Shown here in pieces: positions 10,467 to 20,946 of a stretch of DNA of 64,000 nt (position 1 is its first letter; each line of letters begins with the position of its first letter). The position numbers and the translations under genes are program-made. Where the stretch lies: contig OZ005694.1 in assembly GCA_963930775.1 (NCBI GenBank), forward strand, positions 7,574,045-7,638,044, in the 5' to 3' direction. The notes beneath the pieces were generated by a model. It did no database searches. It saw only the letters and a list, made by a program, of their open reading frames with translations, and was not told the origin of the DNA. Source of the stretch: Cliona cf. orientalis. Its lineage: Eukaryota > Porifera > Demospongiae > Clionaida > Clionaidae.

Positions 10467-11470
10467 GGTACCATTTAATTGCGTGGGCGTGAGCGTCAGG
10501 AATGGCTAATTCAATTAGCGAATCGTGAAGGGGCGTGGCCGAAGAGGCCATACGAGTGCTTTTGGTCGAAGGTGGGCGTGTCCAGAATCGGCCAGGGATG
10601 ATTATGCGCGTGTAATTAGCGACCGGAAGTGGCCCCTGAAGAAAAGGCCGGTAATTGCCCACATCAAAGCAAGATCAAAGCATTCTTGCTTAACTATTAA
10701 CCGCAACGACTTAAAAAAAAAAAAAAAGCTAATTAGGCCTAATTAAGCGTGTGGGCGTGTTCCTGGCACTGTGTGCAGTGTGTGCGTGTGCGTTAATGCA
10801 GGTTTTATTGCTTCCGATTGGGCGTGGCTTCACAGGCCAGTGCTTGGACATCGGGGCCGGGGACTCGGCTGCGGCGATAGGTGGGCGTGTCCCGGATGCG
10901 GTGGTGACCTTTGAATCCGTCCAGGAGGCTTTGGGGGCGTGGCAGGAGGTCAAAGGTGAGGCCATGTCTGTTAATGAGGCACTGTACGGCGGTGCGATCG
11001 AGGGGCCTGTACGGCTGGACGGAAGCCGACGATGGTTTGAAGCGGATGTGGTTGCGATGACGTGTTGTTACTCCGCCCACACAGGAAATGAGGTGAGCTC
11101 TTGCGTGGGCGGTGTGGCAGAACGGCCTCCAAGTGTTTGTGTGTGTTTTGGCCTTGAGGAAGCTGTGTGTTTTAATTGGGATTGATTGTGGGCTTCCGGT
11201 GGACATCCGGTGGTTAGTAGGCACTTGATTGAGAATGGTGGTCCTTGGGGAACAGGGTGGGGCTGTTTTGGGCGTGGCCTGGCCCCTCCCTTCCGGCTCG
11301 GCTTCCGGTCCATGGAGGATATTAAACGAACACTTCCGGCTCTAGCAGCCACACCCCTGAGACCTGTGCAATTAAAAGGGCGTGGTTACACAACATGCAC
11401 CTCACTAATGACTTTGATGTGGTTTAGGTGTCATATCCCCCACCTCACGCCCACGCAATTTAATGGTACC
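10467..11470 (+). mobile_element. Complete TTAA-class MITE, copy 2 (1004 bp)
   Basis: The element is bounded by TTAA at 10463-10466 and 11471-11474. Terminal inverted repeats of about 27 bp begin GGTACCATTTAATTGCG and contain GCGTGGGCG. It is GC-rich against an AT-rich background and packed with CACGCCC / GGGCGTG words in both orientations. TTAA target duplication is typical of the piggyBac and Kolobok superfamilies. No transposase is present, so the family is not decided. Long open frames on both strands probably reflect its GC content. Confidence 0.85.
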
Positions 11471-11474
11471 TTAA

Positions 11475-13390
11475 AGAGGTGGAGTCACTCAAAATTTTAA
11501 TGCGCATGCCATACTATAAAGCATAACAGAAACGGACTCGCGGACGGTCACGTTGAATCTACACCTTGGACGGGCGTAAGGACGGTTCTAGATAGTGATT
11601 ATACGGTACAAGGGACGGAGACTGACAAACAAATACGGCACGTTTGACGGGCTATGACGGAAAAGTCAACGGTGCCGTCCTTTGGTCGTGTTATTTTTGT
11701 TCCCACTACGGACTTTGACGGTCCGTCCGAGCGATCCGTGGTATTACCGTATCTGTACCGTCAGCGTGGAACATACGGGCACTAACGGTGCACGTATCAT
11801 ACCCCTCTTTTCCCTGTGATATATGCATATGGCACGTGGCAATACGTTCCAATCAAATAGGCGCCGCCTAAAAATAATTGATCTCCGGAAAGGCGCCTTA
11901 AATTAGAACCGAAAAAATTGCGCAGGTCTCAAAGGGCGCCTAAATTAGGGTGGCGCTTATATTAGAACATATACGGTATAGATGACCATGTTTGAAATCC
12001 TTAGAGCTGGCGATGGAGCTTGATTCACCTTGGCGAGCAAGAACGAAATTTTAGAGGGCACACGAAAAGTAGCCGTTGAAGCTATACGATCTCGGCCAAG
12101 TCCGAGTAGAGGACCTCGCTTCGCTCGGAACAAGCACAAATGAAGCTAGCGGCGATTCCGCACGACTGATTTATAAGGTTAAGGCCTCGGTAGATAGCTT
12201 TTTCATTGAGCTATCTACTGCAATTTGTTTCATGAGAGTACTCCTAGCCAGAGCTGAGATATTCACGCTCTACTGCAGGCCCTTTGAGGAGGAAGAGAGA
12301 GCCTGGTTAGTCCAATTCGGTCATTAAATTTGGCTTGCACAATAGTGACTCAAAATTAAAGTATTTTAACAACACTTTGATCACCCTTTACAAATAAAAA
12401 ACCCTAAACCCTGGAGTACAGCTGATGCCACGAGCGATGGCTTGCCCCGCCTGATGATTTCATCTTCCTAGTATATCTATAGTCTATGGTCAGCCATGCA
12501 CATAATTCACAGCTTAAGTCTCAATCGTATTGCAAGCCATGTAAACAACATTCTGGTCATCCTAGTATGGGGGGCACATTCATAAAAGAGAAAGTTTAGT
12601 CCTTTTTTATGAAAGGGTTGGTTAGTACGTACATACCAGCACTGTACTTGTGAGCATATATATTCGTAGTAGGGGCGTGGCCGATTAGCGAGGTTATCCC
12701 TACTTGTAGTTTTACTACCTTCGGGTGATAATTACATTAAAATTTGCTATGAAACTATGTTTAGTGCATGCTTATTATCAAGAGTATATAAGAGGAGGGA
12801 AAGAGAGTGTCCTACTCCATATTGCTGTGTGCAAACACCCTTTGCCAAGTACAGAGGTCAAGTTTCACAATCTAAATTTACCACAAATGTCTGGCATATA
12901 ACCACATGCTTGTATCTGCACGCATGGTAGTGGTCTATCTAAACATAGTTAAGAGCTATATAAAATACTATGGGTGGTCATGCACCTGTACTGGTTTGTG
13001 GTATATAACCTTTAGGTAGTGCTGACCTCTGTACTTGGCAAAGGGTGTTTGCACGTCAGATTAGGATGCTGGGTACTCTCTTTCCCTCCTCTTACAAGGG
13101 GTGGTCACCGTAATGTGCCCTGTACTTCCATCTGCGATGGCAATCAAAGCGAAATCAAAGGGTCAAGAACACTGGCTAGCGTCAATCAAAGGATCAAGAT
13201 AGAATTTAGGCCAAAAATACGATCAAAATCGGGAATTTCATACCGCCTTGTATAGAATGGTACCTCATCAAACTACGGCGTATCTCACTGTCAACTGTAC
13301 TTTGTCTATAGTCTCGAGATCTTGAACCCAGCCCCCTTTATGCACGTACGAGAAGGGGGCTGAGCACTTTACACAGCGTGCAATGTCATG
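11475..13390. other. Gene-free stretch with an ACGG-rich island and a GGCGCC segment
   Basis: Bases about 11525-11690 carry many ACGG words on the plus strand. After about 11690 the words switch partly to CCGT, as in an old foldback. A GGCGCC-rich segment follows at about 11858-11975. An open frame of 83 codons at 12076-12327 has no recognisable domain. At about 13331-13370 CAGCCCCCTT and AAGGGGGCTG form a hairpin. I see no supportable gene. Confidence 0.45.
12789..13094. repeat. Foldback element with 72-bp inverted arms
   Basis: Bases 12831-12860 and 13023-13052 are perfect 30-bp inverted copies. The outer arm segments 12789-12808 and 13075-13094 also pair. About 160 bp of unique sequence lies between the arms. 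This looks like a small foldback or MITE; I see no clear target duplication. Confidence 0.7.
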
Positions 13391-13395
13391 TGTAT

Positions 13396-13606
13396 TATAG
13401 TGTTCTAGTCAACTCAGATTCAACTAGATACTCAGGTTACTTATTCTCACATGGCATAGCAATCACAAGATGCATACACAGCACATTACACAACATTACA
13501 TCATCACCATAAACCACATAACACACACAGTATTTACCACATACCCACATAACATAACAATACAGATATACATGCACAGTACATACAATACTCTATGGAC
13601 ACTACA
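13396..13606 (-). repeat. 3' LTR of the Gypsy element
   Basis: The sequence is identical by eye to 17749-17959. On the element's strand it begins TGTAGTGTCC directly after the polypurine tract and ends ACACTATA, so the terminus is TA rather than the usual CA. It is bordered by TGTAT. Confidence 0.93.
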
Positions 13607-13670
13607 TCTCCCCCTTCCTCTGAATCAAAGAGGGGTTGCATACACAATTATTAATGTTAGTTTGTTTCAG

Positions 13671-16600
13671 TTATTGTTCGTATACATTGTTTCCAAAACG
13701 TCGTATCGACTTTCGATTTCGTACTGGATATCGTCTTGGAGGGTTTACATTTGGTGCCTGGACTTGAGGTTGTGCATTTACTGGCGGTGTTGCACTATCT
13801 TCTACCTCCTCCTCCTCATCGCTAGACTCATCTGCCCCATCCATGGACACATCAACTACTTTGAAATGGGAGGCGTTTCGTGTTATGTACTTGTCCTTCC
13901 TGCGAGCCGTTACCATTGTTCCTTTGATGCGTGTCACACTAAATGGATATGGATTATAACGTGTAGACAGCTTATTCTGTTTCCGTTGTCGCACAAGTAC
14001 TAAATCACCAACTTGGATTTTGGACACCTGTGTTCCTTTGTCGGCATGTGCTTTCATTTTCGCTTTTGCTTTAGCATCGTTTTCAATTACTCGAGCACTC
14101 ATGTCAGACGGGACAGTGATAAACTGTGGTTGAGGTAGCTTAGTCTGGATTTTGCGGTTAAAGAGAAGCTCAGCTGGAGCAAAACCTGTTGTCGTATGAG
14201 GAGTAGCTCTGTAGTTTAGCAAGAATCGATAGAGATGCTTTTTCCATTGAGTGCCTTCCACAGTGGCAGAACGAATAGCTTTCATCAGTGGCTTCATAAA
14301 ACTTTCTGCCTCGGAATTTGCTTGTGGCCAAAGAGGCGTAATTTTCTTGTGGTTGATTCCATTTTCTTGCATGTACTCTCGAATTTCATTGCTCGTGAAC
14401 GGAGGTCCATTATCGCTTCGTAAAGTGTCGGGAATACCGTGAGTCGAAAAAATTCGATCCATTTTTGGAATGATAGCTTTTGCAGAAGTGGAATGAACAA
14501 TCTCCACTTCCGGAAATCGGGAATATGCATCGATGATCACAAATAAGTATTCACCTGTGGGAAGAGGACCACAAAAATCCATGTTCAGTGTGTGCCATGG
14601 TTTAGGCGGTAGAGGTGACATGTGGAGAGGATCAGGACGATTTTCCGGCCCATTGGCTTGGCATGCTAGACATTTCTCGATTTTTTGTTTGACCATGTTG
14701 TCGATTCCAGGGAACCACACTTTCTCGCGTAACAACTTCTTGGTCTTTACTAGGCCTTGATGGCCTTCGTGTGCGATATCAATTGCTCTTTCACGGAGTA
14801 CAGTAGGCATTACAATTCTACTGCCACGTAGGACTATCTTGGAATCACTACTGATCGTCAGTTCACTTTGGACTCTCTTGAATAGTCCCAAATCATCTTT
14901 GTTGACATCTTCGGGTGGGTTGTCAATCTGTTGCCATTTGCCGGTACGTAGTACATCCACGAGACATTGTAGAGTAGAATCTTCAGCAGTGGCTCGCTGA
15001 ATTTCCACCAAAGTCATTTCCTTTGGCACTGCATGCGAGGTGAGAAAGCAGACATAGTCTTCAGCTAGTTTACCATGTGAATCATCCTCGGTCGTTAGTG
15101 GATGACGGGATAGGAAATCGGATGGATTCGAGCTTCCTTTCGTGTGTACAACATCGAAGTCGTAACCCTGTATACGAAGATTCCATCGCTCTATGCGTGC
15201 AGGCGGTTTCGATTGAGGGTTGTCCAGTATGAGCTGAACCGGTTTGCAGTCCGTTAATAACGTAAAATGACTGCCGTACAAATACACATGAAGCCGTTCC
15301 ACTGCCCAAACAATAGCTAAAGCTTCTCGCTCTGTCTGGGAATAACGACGCTCAACATCGGAGAGAGCTCGGCTAGCGTAAGCAACAACTCGACGATCAT
15401 CCTGTCCCGGACTTTTCTGCATCAATATCGCAGACAAGCCCCATGGTGACGCATCGGTGATTAGGTCAGTCTCCTTGTTGGGATCAAAGTATGCCATGAC
15501 TTTTGCATTGGTGAGCAGCTCTTTGATTTTGTTGAAAGCTTGGTCGTGCTTTTCGGACCATTGGAATGGACAATCTTTCTTGGTGAGATCCCGCAATGGT
15601 TGGGAGACATCACTGAAATTGTGGATGAACTTTGCGCAATATGTTGCCATCCCTAAGAAGCTTCTGACTTCACTTGTCGTTGTCGGTGGCGTAGCGGCTT
15701 TGATAGCCTCGACTTTCCGTGGATCGGGAGCAATCCCTTGACTGGAGAAAACGAATCCGAAGAATGTGAGAGATGACTTGTTAAACTCACATTTCGTCTT
15801 GTTGAGAGTGAGGTTGATTTCTGAGAATCTCTTGAACACTGCCCGAAGAGCAGCATCGTGCTCAACTTGCGTCTTTCCGAAAACGATCACATCGTCGCTG
15901 ATGTTTAATGATCCGGGAATATCTCTGATTTGCTCGTTAACAACTTTCTGAAACATCTCACTCGCTGAGTTGGTACCGAAATTGAGGCGAGTGTATCGCT
16001 TCAGACCTTTGTGTGTCGCGAACGTAGTGATGTAACGACTCTCGGGTGCCAATGTGAGCTGATGATACCCTGATCGTAAATCCAACTTTGAGAACACAGT
16101 AGCTCCATTGAGGGTGTGTATGAGATCGTCAGTAGTGGGAGTTGGATGCCGTTCCCTTCTTATGGCTTGGTTTGCCATTCTCATATCAATGCAGAGACGA
16201 ACATCTCCATTTTTCTTCGGAATGATCACGAGAGGGGACACCCATGGTGTGGGGCCTTCGACGTCTTCAATAATGCCTAGTGATTCCAGGTGGTCAAGTT
16301 CTTTCTCCACCTGCTTGCGGAGATGGAATGGAATCCGTCTTGCCTGTTGGGCAATTGGAGGTACTTCTTTGTCAATGTGCAACTTGACCTCGACTCCCTT
16401 GAGGTTGCCAATTCCTTTGAAAAGGTTAGGGTATTGTGCAATGAGGCGTTCATGCTCAGGCGTTTCTGCTGCTACTTTATTGACATGAAGATCAATCACA
16501 CCAAGGCTGGTTGCTGTCTTGTAGCCTAATAGTGACCCACTGTCACCAGGTAAGACGTGTATAGTAGAGGTAACTTGGTTGCTTTTGAAACCGACCATTG

Positions 16601-17669
16601 TCTCAAATTTGCCAAGAACCGACAGTTGTGACTTGGAGCCGTACGCAAACAAGCGTTTTGTAGGAGGCTGCAATTGCACATTCTTTGAGTGGTTCATTTT
16701 GTTGAATGTAGCCTCATCAACGATGTCGACGGACGCACCCGTATCAACAATCATGTCAACAGCGACTCCACTGATCTGTACTGGTACGGTTGGTGTTTTA
16801 GCTGACGTTGCTCCTTGCCCTAGAGTGTATAGGTATTCATCGTCACTACTGCTTGTGTCGCTCTCTTGCACAGACACCTGGCGAATACGCAGTGACTTTT
16901 TACCATGCCCTTTGGGTGGCTGTGGATGTTTGGTAGCTGTTTTGGACAGGCACATTCGAGCGAAATGATTCGGTTTACCGCATTTGCGACAGGTTTGTCC
17001 TTTCGCTGGACACGGACCCGTCTTGTGTGGCCACGTCAATCCACATTTTCGACATTTTGTTGTTGATTGTTTGGATTCGGTAGTTCTAGAGGTTTGATTG
17101 CGAATATTGTGTACTGATTTGTCCTGTAGATTGCGTTCCATACCGGTTGCTTGTCGTTCGCTGGCTTCGAGGCTGCGAGCTTTGGTGAGCAGAGCATCGA
17201 GTGTTAGTGCCTCTTCGCGAAGAGCGTACCTTCTCAGCCGTTTAGACTGACAGCTTTGGATGATTGCTGACTTGAGCTCCTTATCTAAGTCATGAAACTC
17301 ACACGTGGCTCCTAACTTTCTCAGCCTGGTAGCAAACTGGTCCACTGTTTCTCCCTTTTGCAGAACAGCTTGACGAAATTGGAAGATCTCATAGTCAACG
17401 TTTTTCTTGGGTGAGAAGTAGTCATCCAGCTTCTTTTTTGCTGTAGCATAATCGTCACCCGTTTCTGTTAACGTCTCGAAGATTTCCTGTGTCTCCTGGC
17501 CAGCTTGATACAAAAGAAGAGCCCGTTTTTGCTTGTCATCTTCGACCTTCAACGCTGCCACGTAAGTATCGAACCTTTTAGTCCACTTTTTCCATCTCTG
17601 ACTGAGAGAACTAGGTTCAGAGACAGGGTCAAATGGTGGTAGAGGTGGAAGATCTGGTTTGACTGCCAT
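13671..17669 (-). CDS. Gag-Pol polyprotein of a Ty3/Gypsy retrotransposon
   Basis: One open frame of 1332 codons fuses Gag and Pol. The frame is open further upstream into the LTR, but the first ATG after the primer-binding site (17669) gives a normal Gag start. In order: a Gag helical region; two cysteine knuckles at about residues 206-240; an aspartic protease with DTGA at about 309-312; reverse transcriptase with an ISDD catalytic box at about 590-593; RNase H with aspartates near 739 and 807; and integrase with the HHCC zinc site (H967, H970, C1000, C1003) and a DDE triad near D1031, D1086 and E1120/1122. The tail is acidic and then basic. The order RT, RNase H, integrase defines Ty3/Gypsy. 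The ISDD box is unusual, since Y or F normally comes first. No stop or frameshift is visible. Confidence 0.95.
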   Translation of the reverse strand: MAVKPDLPPLPPFDPVSEPSSLSQRWKKWTKRFDTYVAALKVEDDKQKRALLLYQAGQETQEIFETLTETGDDYATAKKKLDDYFSPKKNVDYEIFQFRQAVLQKGETVDQFATRLRKLGATCEFHDLDKELKSAIIQSCQSKRLRRYALREEALTLDALLTKARSLEASERQATGMERNLQDKSVHNIRNQTSRTTESKQSTTKCRKCGLTWPHKTGPCPAKGQTCRKCGKPNHFARMCLSKTATKHPQPPKGHGKKSLRIRQVSVQESDTSSSDDEYLYTLGQGATSAKTPTVPVQISGVAVDMIVDTGASVDIVDEATFNKMNHSKNVQLQPPTKRLFAYGSKSQLSVLGKFETMVGFKSNQVTSTIHVLPGDSGSLLGYKTATSLGVIDLHVNKVAAETPEHERLIAQYPNLFKGIGNLKGVEVKLHIDKEVPPIAQQARRIPFHLRKQVEKELDHLESLGIIEDVEGPTPWVSPLVIIPKKNGDVRLCIDMRMANQAIRRERHPTPTTDDLIHTLNGATVFSKLDLRSGYHQLTLAPESRYITTFATHKGLKRYTRLNFGTNSASEMFQKVVNEQIRDIPGSLNISDDVIVFGKTQVEHDAALRAVFKRFSEINLTLNKTKCEFNKSSLTFFGFVFSSQGIAPDPRKVEAIKAATPPTTTSEVRSFLGMATYCAKFIHNFSDVSQPLRDLTKKDCPFQWSEKHDQAFNKIKELLTNAKVMAYFDPNKETDLITDASPWGLSAILMQKSPGQDDRRVVAYASRALSDVERRYSQTEREALAIVWAVERLHVYLYGSHFTLLTDCKPVQLILDNPQSKPPARIERWNLRIQGYDFDVVHTKGSSNPSDFLSRHPLTTEDDSHGKLAEDYVCFLTSHAVPKEMTLVEIQRATAEDSTLQCLVDVLRTGKWQQIDNPPEDVNKDDLGLFKRVQSELTISSDSKIVLRGSRIVMPTVLRERAIDIAHEGHQGLVKTKKLLREKVWFPGIDNMVKQKIEKCLACQANGPENRPDPLHMSPLPPKPWHTLNMDFCGPLPTGEYLFVIIDAYSRFPEVEIVHSTSAKAIIPKMDRIFSTHGIPDTLRSDNGPPFTSNEIREYMQENGINHKKITPLWPQANSEAESFMKPLMKAIRSATVEGTQWKKHLYRFLLNYRATPHTTTGFAPAELLFNRKIQTKLPQPQFITVPSDMSARVIENDAKAKAKMKAHADKGTQVSKIQVGDLVLVRQRKQNKLSTRYNPYPFSVTRIKGTMVTARRKDKYITRNASHFKVVDVSMDGADESSDEEEEVEDSATPPVNAQPQVQAPNVNPPRRYPVRNRKSIRRFGNNVYEQ

Positions 17670-17748
17670 CGCCGCTTTTTTTTTTTCCTTTTTACGTGGA
17701 CACCGAAAGGATGCGTGTACAGCGACAGATTTTGATCCTCGTCGCCAA

Positions 17749-17959
17749 TATAGTGTTCTAGTCAACTCAGATTCAACTAGATACTCAGGTTACTTATTCT
17801 CACATGGCATAGCAATCACAAGATGCATACACAGCACATTACACAACATTACATCATCACCATAAACCACATAACACACACAGTATTTACCACATACCCA
17901 CATAACATAACAATACAGATATACATGCACAGTACATACAATACTCTATGGACACTACA
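17749..17959 (-). repeat. 5' LTR of the Gypsy element
   Basis: This is the partner of 13396-13606 and identical to it by eye. Its downstream end abuts the probable primer-binding site, and its outer edge is followed by the duplicated TGTAT at 17960-17964. It should carry the element's promoter and polyadenylation signals; I cannot place them with confidence. Confidence 0.93.
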
Positions 17960-17964
17960 TGTAT

Positions 17965-19940
17965 GTCTTTACAATTTAGCACAAACTTGGATATAGTGCA
18001 TGATTTGCGACCTGCAATTCCCTTTTATGCGTTGCTGTAAGACTAACTGTATGACAATCATTTATACAAGCTTGACACTATGCAATATTAACATACAAAG
18101 ATACGATGACACAACTGCGTGACCCGTGCTTTCCATCCAATCCGCAACTATGCACTGAGGCATACGCTATGCAGTGACCGATTTGATTACTCTGTGGTAG
18201 CAATGTTATTATGTATTAGCTAACCACTCCTCACTGCATGATCAGTGTGTGTTTATACATTCATGCATGATCATGACTCTTGTCTCCATGTAGCTAGATA
18301 TATCTCTTCTGGAAAATCCTTACAAATGGAAAATTTCCTTACAACGAAACAGTGCATGCAACACACCTCTCCACGTATCCCTCCCCTGTCTCTCTGGAAA
18401 ATCCTTACAAATGGAAAATTTCCTTATGACCAAACACTGGAAAAAATAATTAGGATGGCATTGGCATATAATTAGAGCATAAAAATTAGGACTCCAGTGT
18501 AGGTGGCATGTTCATTAGAGAAGCGCCTTAATTAGAACATGTATGATAATTCTGTAAAGACACAAACTCCAAACCCTTGACATGAAAACTTAATCAGGCA
18601 ATGAATTATTAAAAGCAGAATTTACGCCATCATTAAATTTTACATTAAGGACACTTTTTGTTTGCGGGTACTAAATTTAGCGAAATTAGCGAATTGCAAA
18701 AGGGATGGCTAAGTTCACCTAAGCTGACGCTGGAAGTAGCACTTAGAAAATTTTGAGAGGAGAAAAAAAAGAAGTCCAAGTGTAAAGCGAGATTTGAACC
18801 TGTTACATATTGTTCCACACACAAGGGCTCCAACCACTAGACCACCGCTGCATATTGTCACTAATGGCAATCATTATTTTACCCCTTTCATAGACAAACC
18901 ATAGAATCGTAGACATTCCCATGCAGCCGTTCATTTTGGGCCACAAGTTTTCTATAGTGCTCTCTCCCAGAATCTGTTGGTGATGGGTATGATGCTTTTC
19001 ATCTTTTTAGTTCAGATCCCTGGTGCCTCAGCCTGTGGAAGCCTTTGAAAGAGCTGGATGACAGTAGTCACACACTTCGTCTGTTAAAGAGAACTCTTCA
19101 TCCATGTCCTTAAAAGACTCGTCCAATAGAGATCAACCCTGGCAGCCACTCCCATATATATAAGAGTCACCCAACCTGATGCCGGAAGTAGCAGTAGATA
19201 AGTCACACCCAGACGGGATTCTCACGTAAACAACATCAGCTTGGGTCAGTTGTTATAGAAAATACCATGCGGCTATACTGGAATTTTGTGATTTTCAATG
19301 TCGTGTATCTCTGGAACCGCTCAATGGAAAAACTTCATTCCAGTCTCATATTGTAGAGCAGCACAAGAGCTATTGAATGGTGTTTGATGATAATGGGAAT
19401 CCATCCAAGGGAACCAAAACATGCCATTTTTTGCGCAAGGCACTTAAAGTTTTTGTGAGCACTTGCAAGTAGTATGCACAAAAGCACCTGCCGCAGAGCT
19501 CATAAATGCCTCTGAGTTATAGGATTTGAACGAGCAGAAAGTAGAAGAGTTACTCTGTCTTCTGATCTTTGTTTGTAGTCGACAGGTATGAAAAATAGAT
19601 GAAAACGGCAAAAAATTGGAATGTGGCACCGGATGCACTTCCTGGATCTACACGACTGGGGTGGACTTACCCATACACAATTGCAAAAAAAATCGCTAAT
19701 AATAGTACATGCGAAAATTATATTTGGAGGCAAAAGTTTTTGCATATTTAGAAAAGAAAATTTGAAACTTATAGCTAGAGCACATGCAGGGCTAGCTAGC
19801 TACCTAGTGAGTCAGTCTAGATTTATAATTAGAAAAATACTATCTGAGATGTCTTATTCTTTATCACTAAAAGCTGTTTAACAAACCTGATAGGTGTCAA
19901 AACTTGAGACTATAATTCACTAAAATTATTAATATGTTAT
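17965..19940. other. Gene-free stretch with a local duplication and a SINE-like head
   Basis: A segment beginning CTGGAAAATCCTTACAAATG is present twice, at about 18308-18345 and 18392-18427. Near 19025-19120 a frame reads like eroded coding sequence, with LKELDDSSHTLRLLKRTLHP followed by a stop after three residues. I could not assign it to a gene. The short open frames at 19444-19881 show no domain. Confidence 0.4.
18770..18852 (-). repeat. tRNA-derived SINE head (probable)
   Basis: On the minus strand the segment carries an A-box-like TGGTCTAGTGGTTGGAGC and, about 35 bases on, a B-box-like GGTTCAAATCTCG. These are the two internal RNA polymerase III promoter boxes in tRNA-like order and spacing. 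The acceptor-stem halves do not pair, so it is not an intact tRNA gene. A T-run and unrelated sequence follow, as expected for a SINE body. Confidence 0.5.
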
Positions 19941-19943
19941 TAC

Positions 19944-20946
19944 CCCGCGCGCATGTGCAAGGGGTAAAGTAATCGGTTGTGTTGTCGTTGTTGTTAGCAC
20001 AAAAATCGCCATATCTCGAGATGTAGGCGTCTAAGCGACTTGTAAGAACGACGAATCAATCGAATTTGGCGAAAAAATGGCTTCAGTGTGCGTCAAATCG
20101 AGGGATACCAGAGGGGTAGGAAGCAATAAAGAAGTGGGGGGGGGGGGGGCATACAAACCGACGCAGAATAGGTTGGGGCTGAAGGCCCCTGCATGCTGCT
20201 TACAGCTCTCCCAGGGGGGTCTGGGGGCATGCTCCCCCAGAAAATTTTGAGATTTTAGGTATTACCAGATACTTTCTGATGCATTTAGGGGACTAAAATT
20301 TGAATCAGTTATTCCTGTGTAATTAGGCTCATTCAGGCAGTAAGAAAATTTACTTCAACTATGCATGATATAAATACAAAATGAATTCATAAATTAGCTA
20401 ATTAGTATAATTTATATAAGAAAGTTCAGACTCAAAAAGTGGAGGGGCTATGCCCCCCCTCCTAGAAAAGTGGGGGGGGGGGGGATCGCCTCCCCCCTGC
20501 CCCCCTGCTCCTACCCCTCTGGATACGGTCCACGAGCGTCACAAATAGTGTCTTTTTGTTGGCCACCGTAGTCACGCCTATCGACAGTGCCCATCAATGA
20601 ATGATGCATGGACATTGTGCTTTCTGCTCATGTGCACAACTAACAAGCCTATGACTAGTAAAGATCGTCGATGTTCTAAATAATGCTCGTGAAGTCTATA
20701 GTGACTGAAATCATGGAACCAATCACTATGTAAGATAGCTATACTATTGTTATAACAAAATATAGGTACAAGTTCATGTCTTCCTGGTCTGGGTGCAGAA
20801 AACACTGTTTCAAGTGTCACTGGAACAACTAAGCACCATTTTCATTATTTCTCTTAAGTTCACAAAATTATAGCCATGCACCGAAAGTAAATCTATAGAT
20901 TGCATGTGCAATGTGCGCGCGGGGTATGTGCTCTACAGAGCTCTAG
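19944..20946 (+). mobile_element. Repeat family D, copy 1, carrying a nested MITE
   Basis: It starts CCCCGCGCGCATG and ends GAGCTCTAG, with TTATTA on both sides. It aligns along its length with copy 2 at 29559-30080; both share AAAGTAATCGG near the left end and GCGCGGGGTATGTGCTCT near the right. No coding capacity is visible. It is interrupted by the 413-bp element at 20109-20521. Confidence 0.7.
20109..20521. mobile_element. 413-bp MITE nested in family D copy 1
   Basis: The ends are inverted: CAGAGGGGTAGGA and TCCTACCCCTCTG. GATAC is duplicated at 20104-20108 and 20522-20526. The paralogous copy at about 29716-29735 has the uninterrupted site, which proves the insertion. The interior is rich in G and C runs. 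The superfamily is uncertain: the CAG ends recall hAT, but the duplication is 5 bp rather than 8. Confidence 0.8.

Larger units (their letters stand above)
13396..17959 (-). mobile_element. Complete Ty3/Gypsy LTR retrotransposon with identical LTRs
   Basis: Two 211-bp LTRs flank a single long gag-pol frame on the minus strand. The 5-bp target duplication TGTAT is present at 13391-13395 and 17960-17964. The LTRs show no difference by eye, which means very recent insertion or gene conversion. Next to the 5' LTR (17734-17748, minus strand) is TTGGCGACGAGGATC, in the position of the tRNA primer-binding site. Next to the 3' LTR (13607-13622) is the polypurine tract CAGAGGAAGGGGGAGA. This looks like a potentially active copy (inference). 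Confidence 0.95.

Noticed and set aside
10751-11185. 144-codon frame in the TTAA element and related frames at 10805-11224, 36209-36628 and 36404-36910
   Set aside because: Several overlapping frames are open on both strands of this GC-rich element at once, and none shows a domain. Base composition explains them.
12398-12415. Telomere-like AAACCCTAAACCCT words
   Set aside because: There are only two units, inside ordinary intergenic sequence, so no telomeric tract is present.
13470-14003. 177-codon plus-strand frame across the LTR and retrotransposon end
   Set aside because: It runs antisense to the gag-pol end and through the LTR, with no domain.
18770-18852. Functional tRNA gene
   Set aside because: A and B boxes are visible but the acceptor stem does not pair and the anticodon arm is poor; a SINE head fits better.
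19000-19140. Possible eroded coding exon reading LKELDDSSHTLRLLKRTLHP
   Set aside because: It is too short, ends in a stop, has no splice borders I can trust, and the family is not recognisable.
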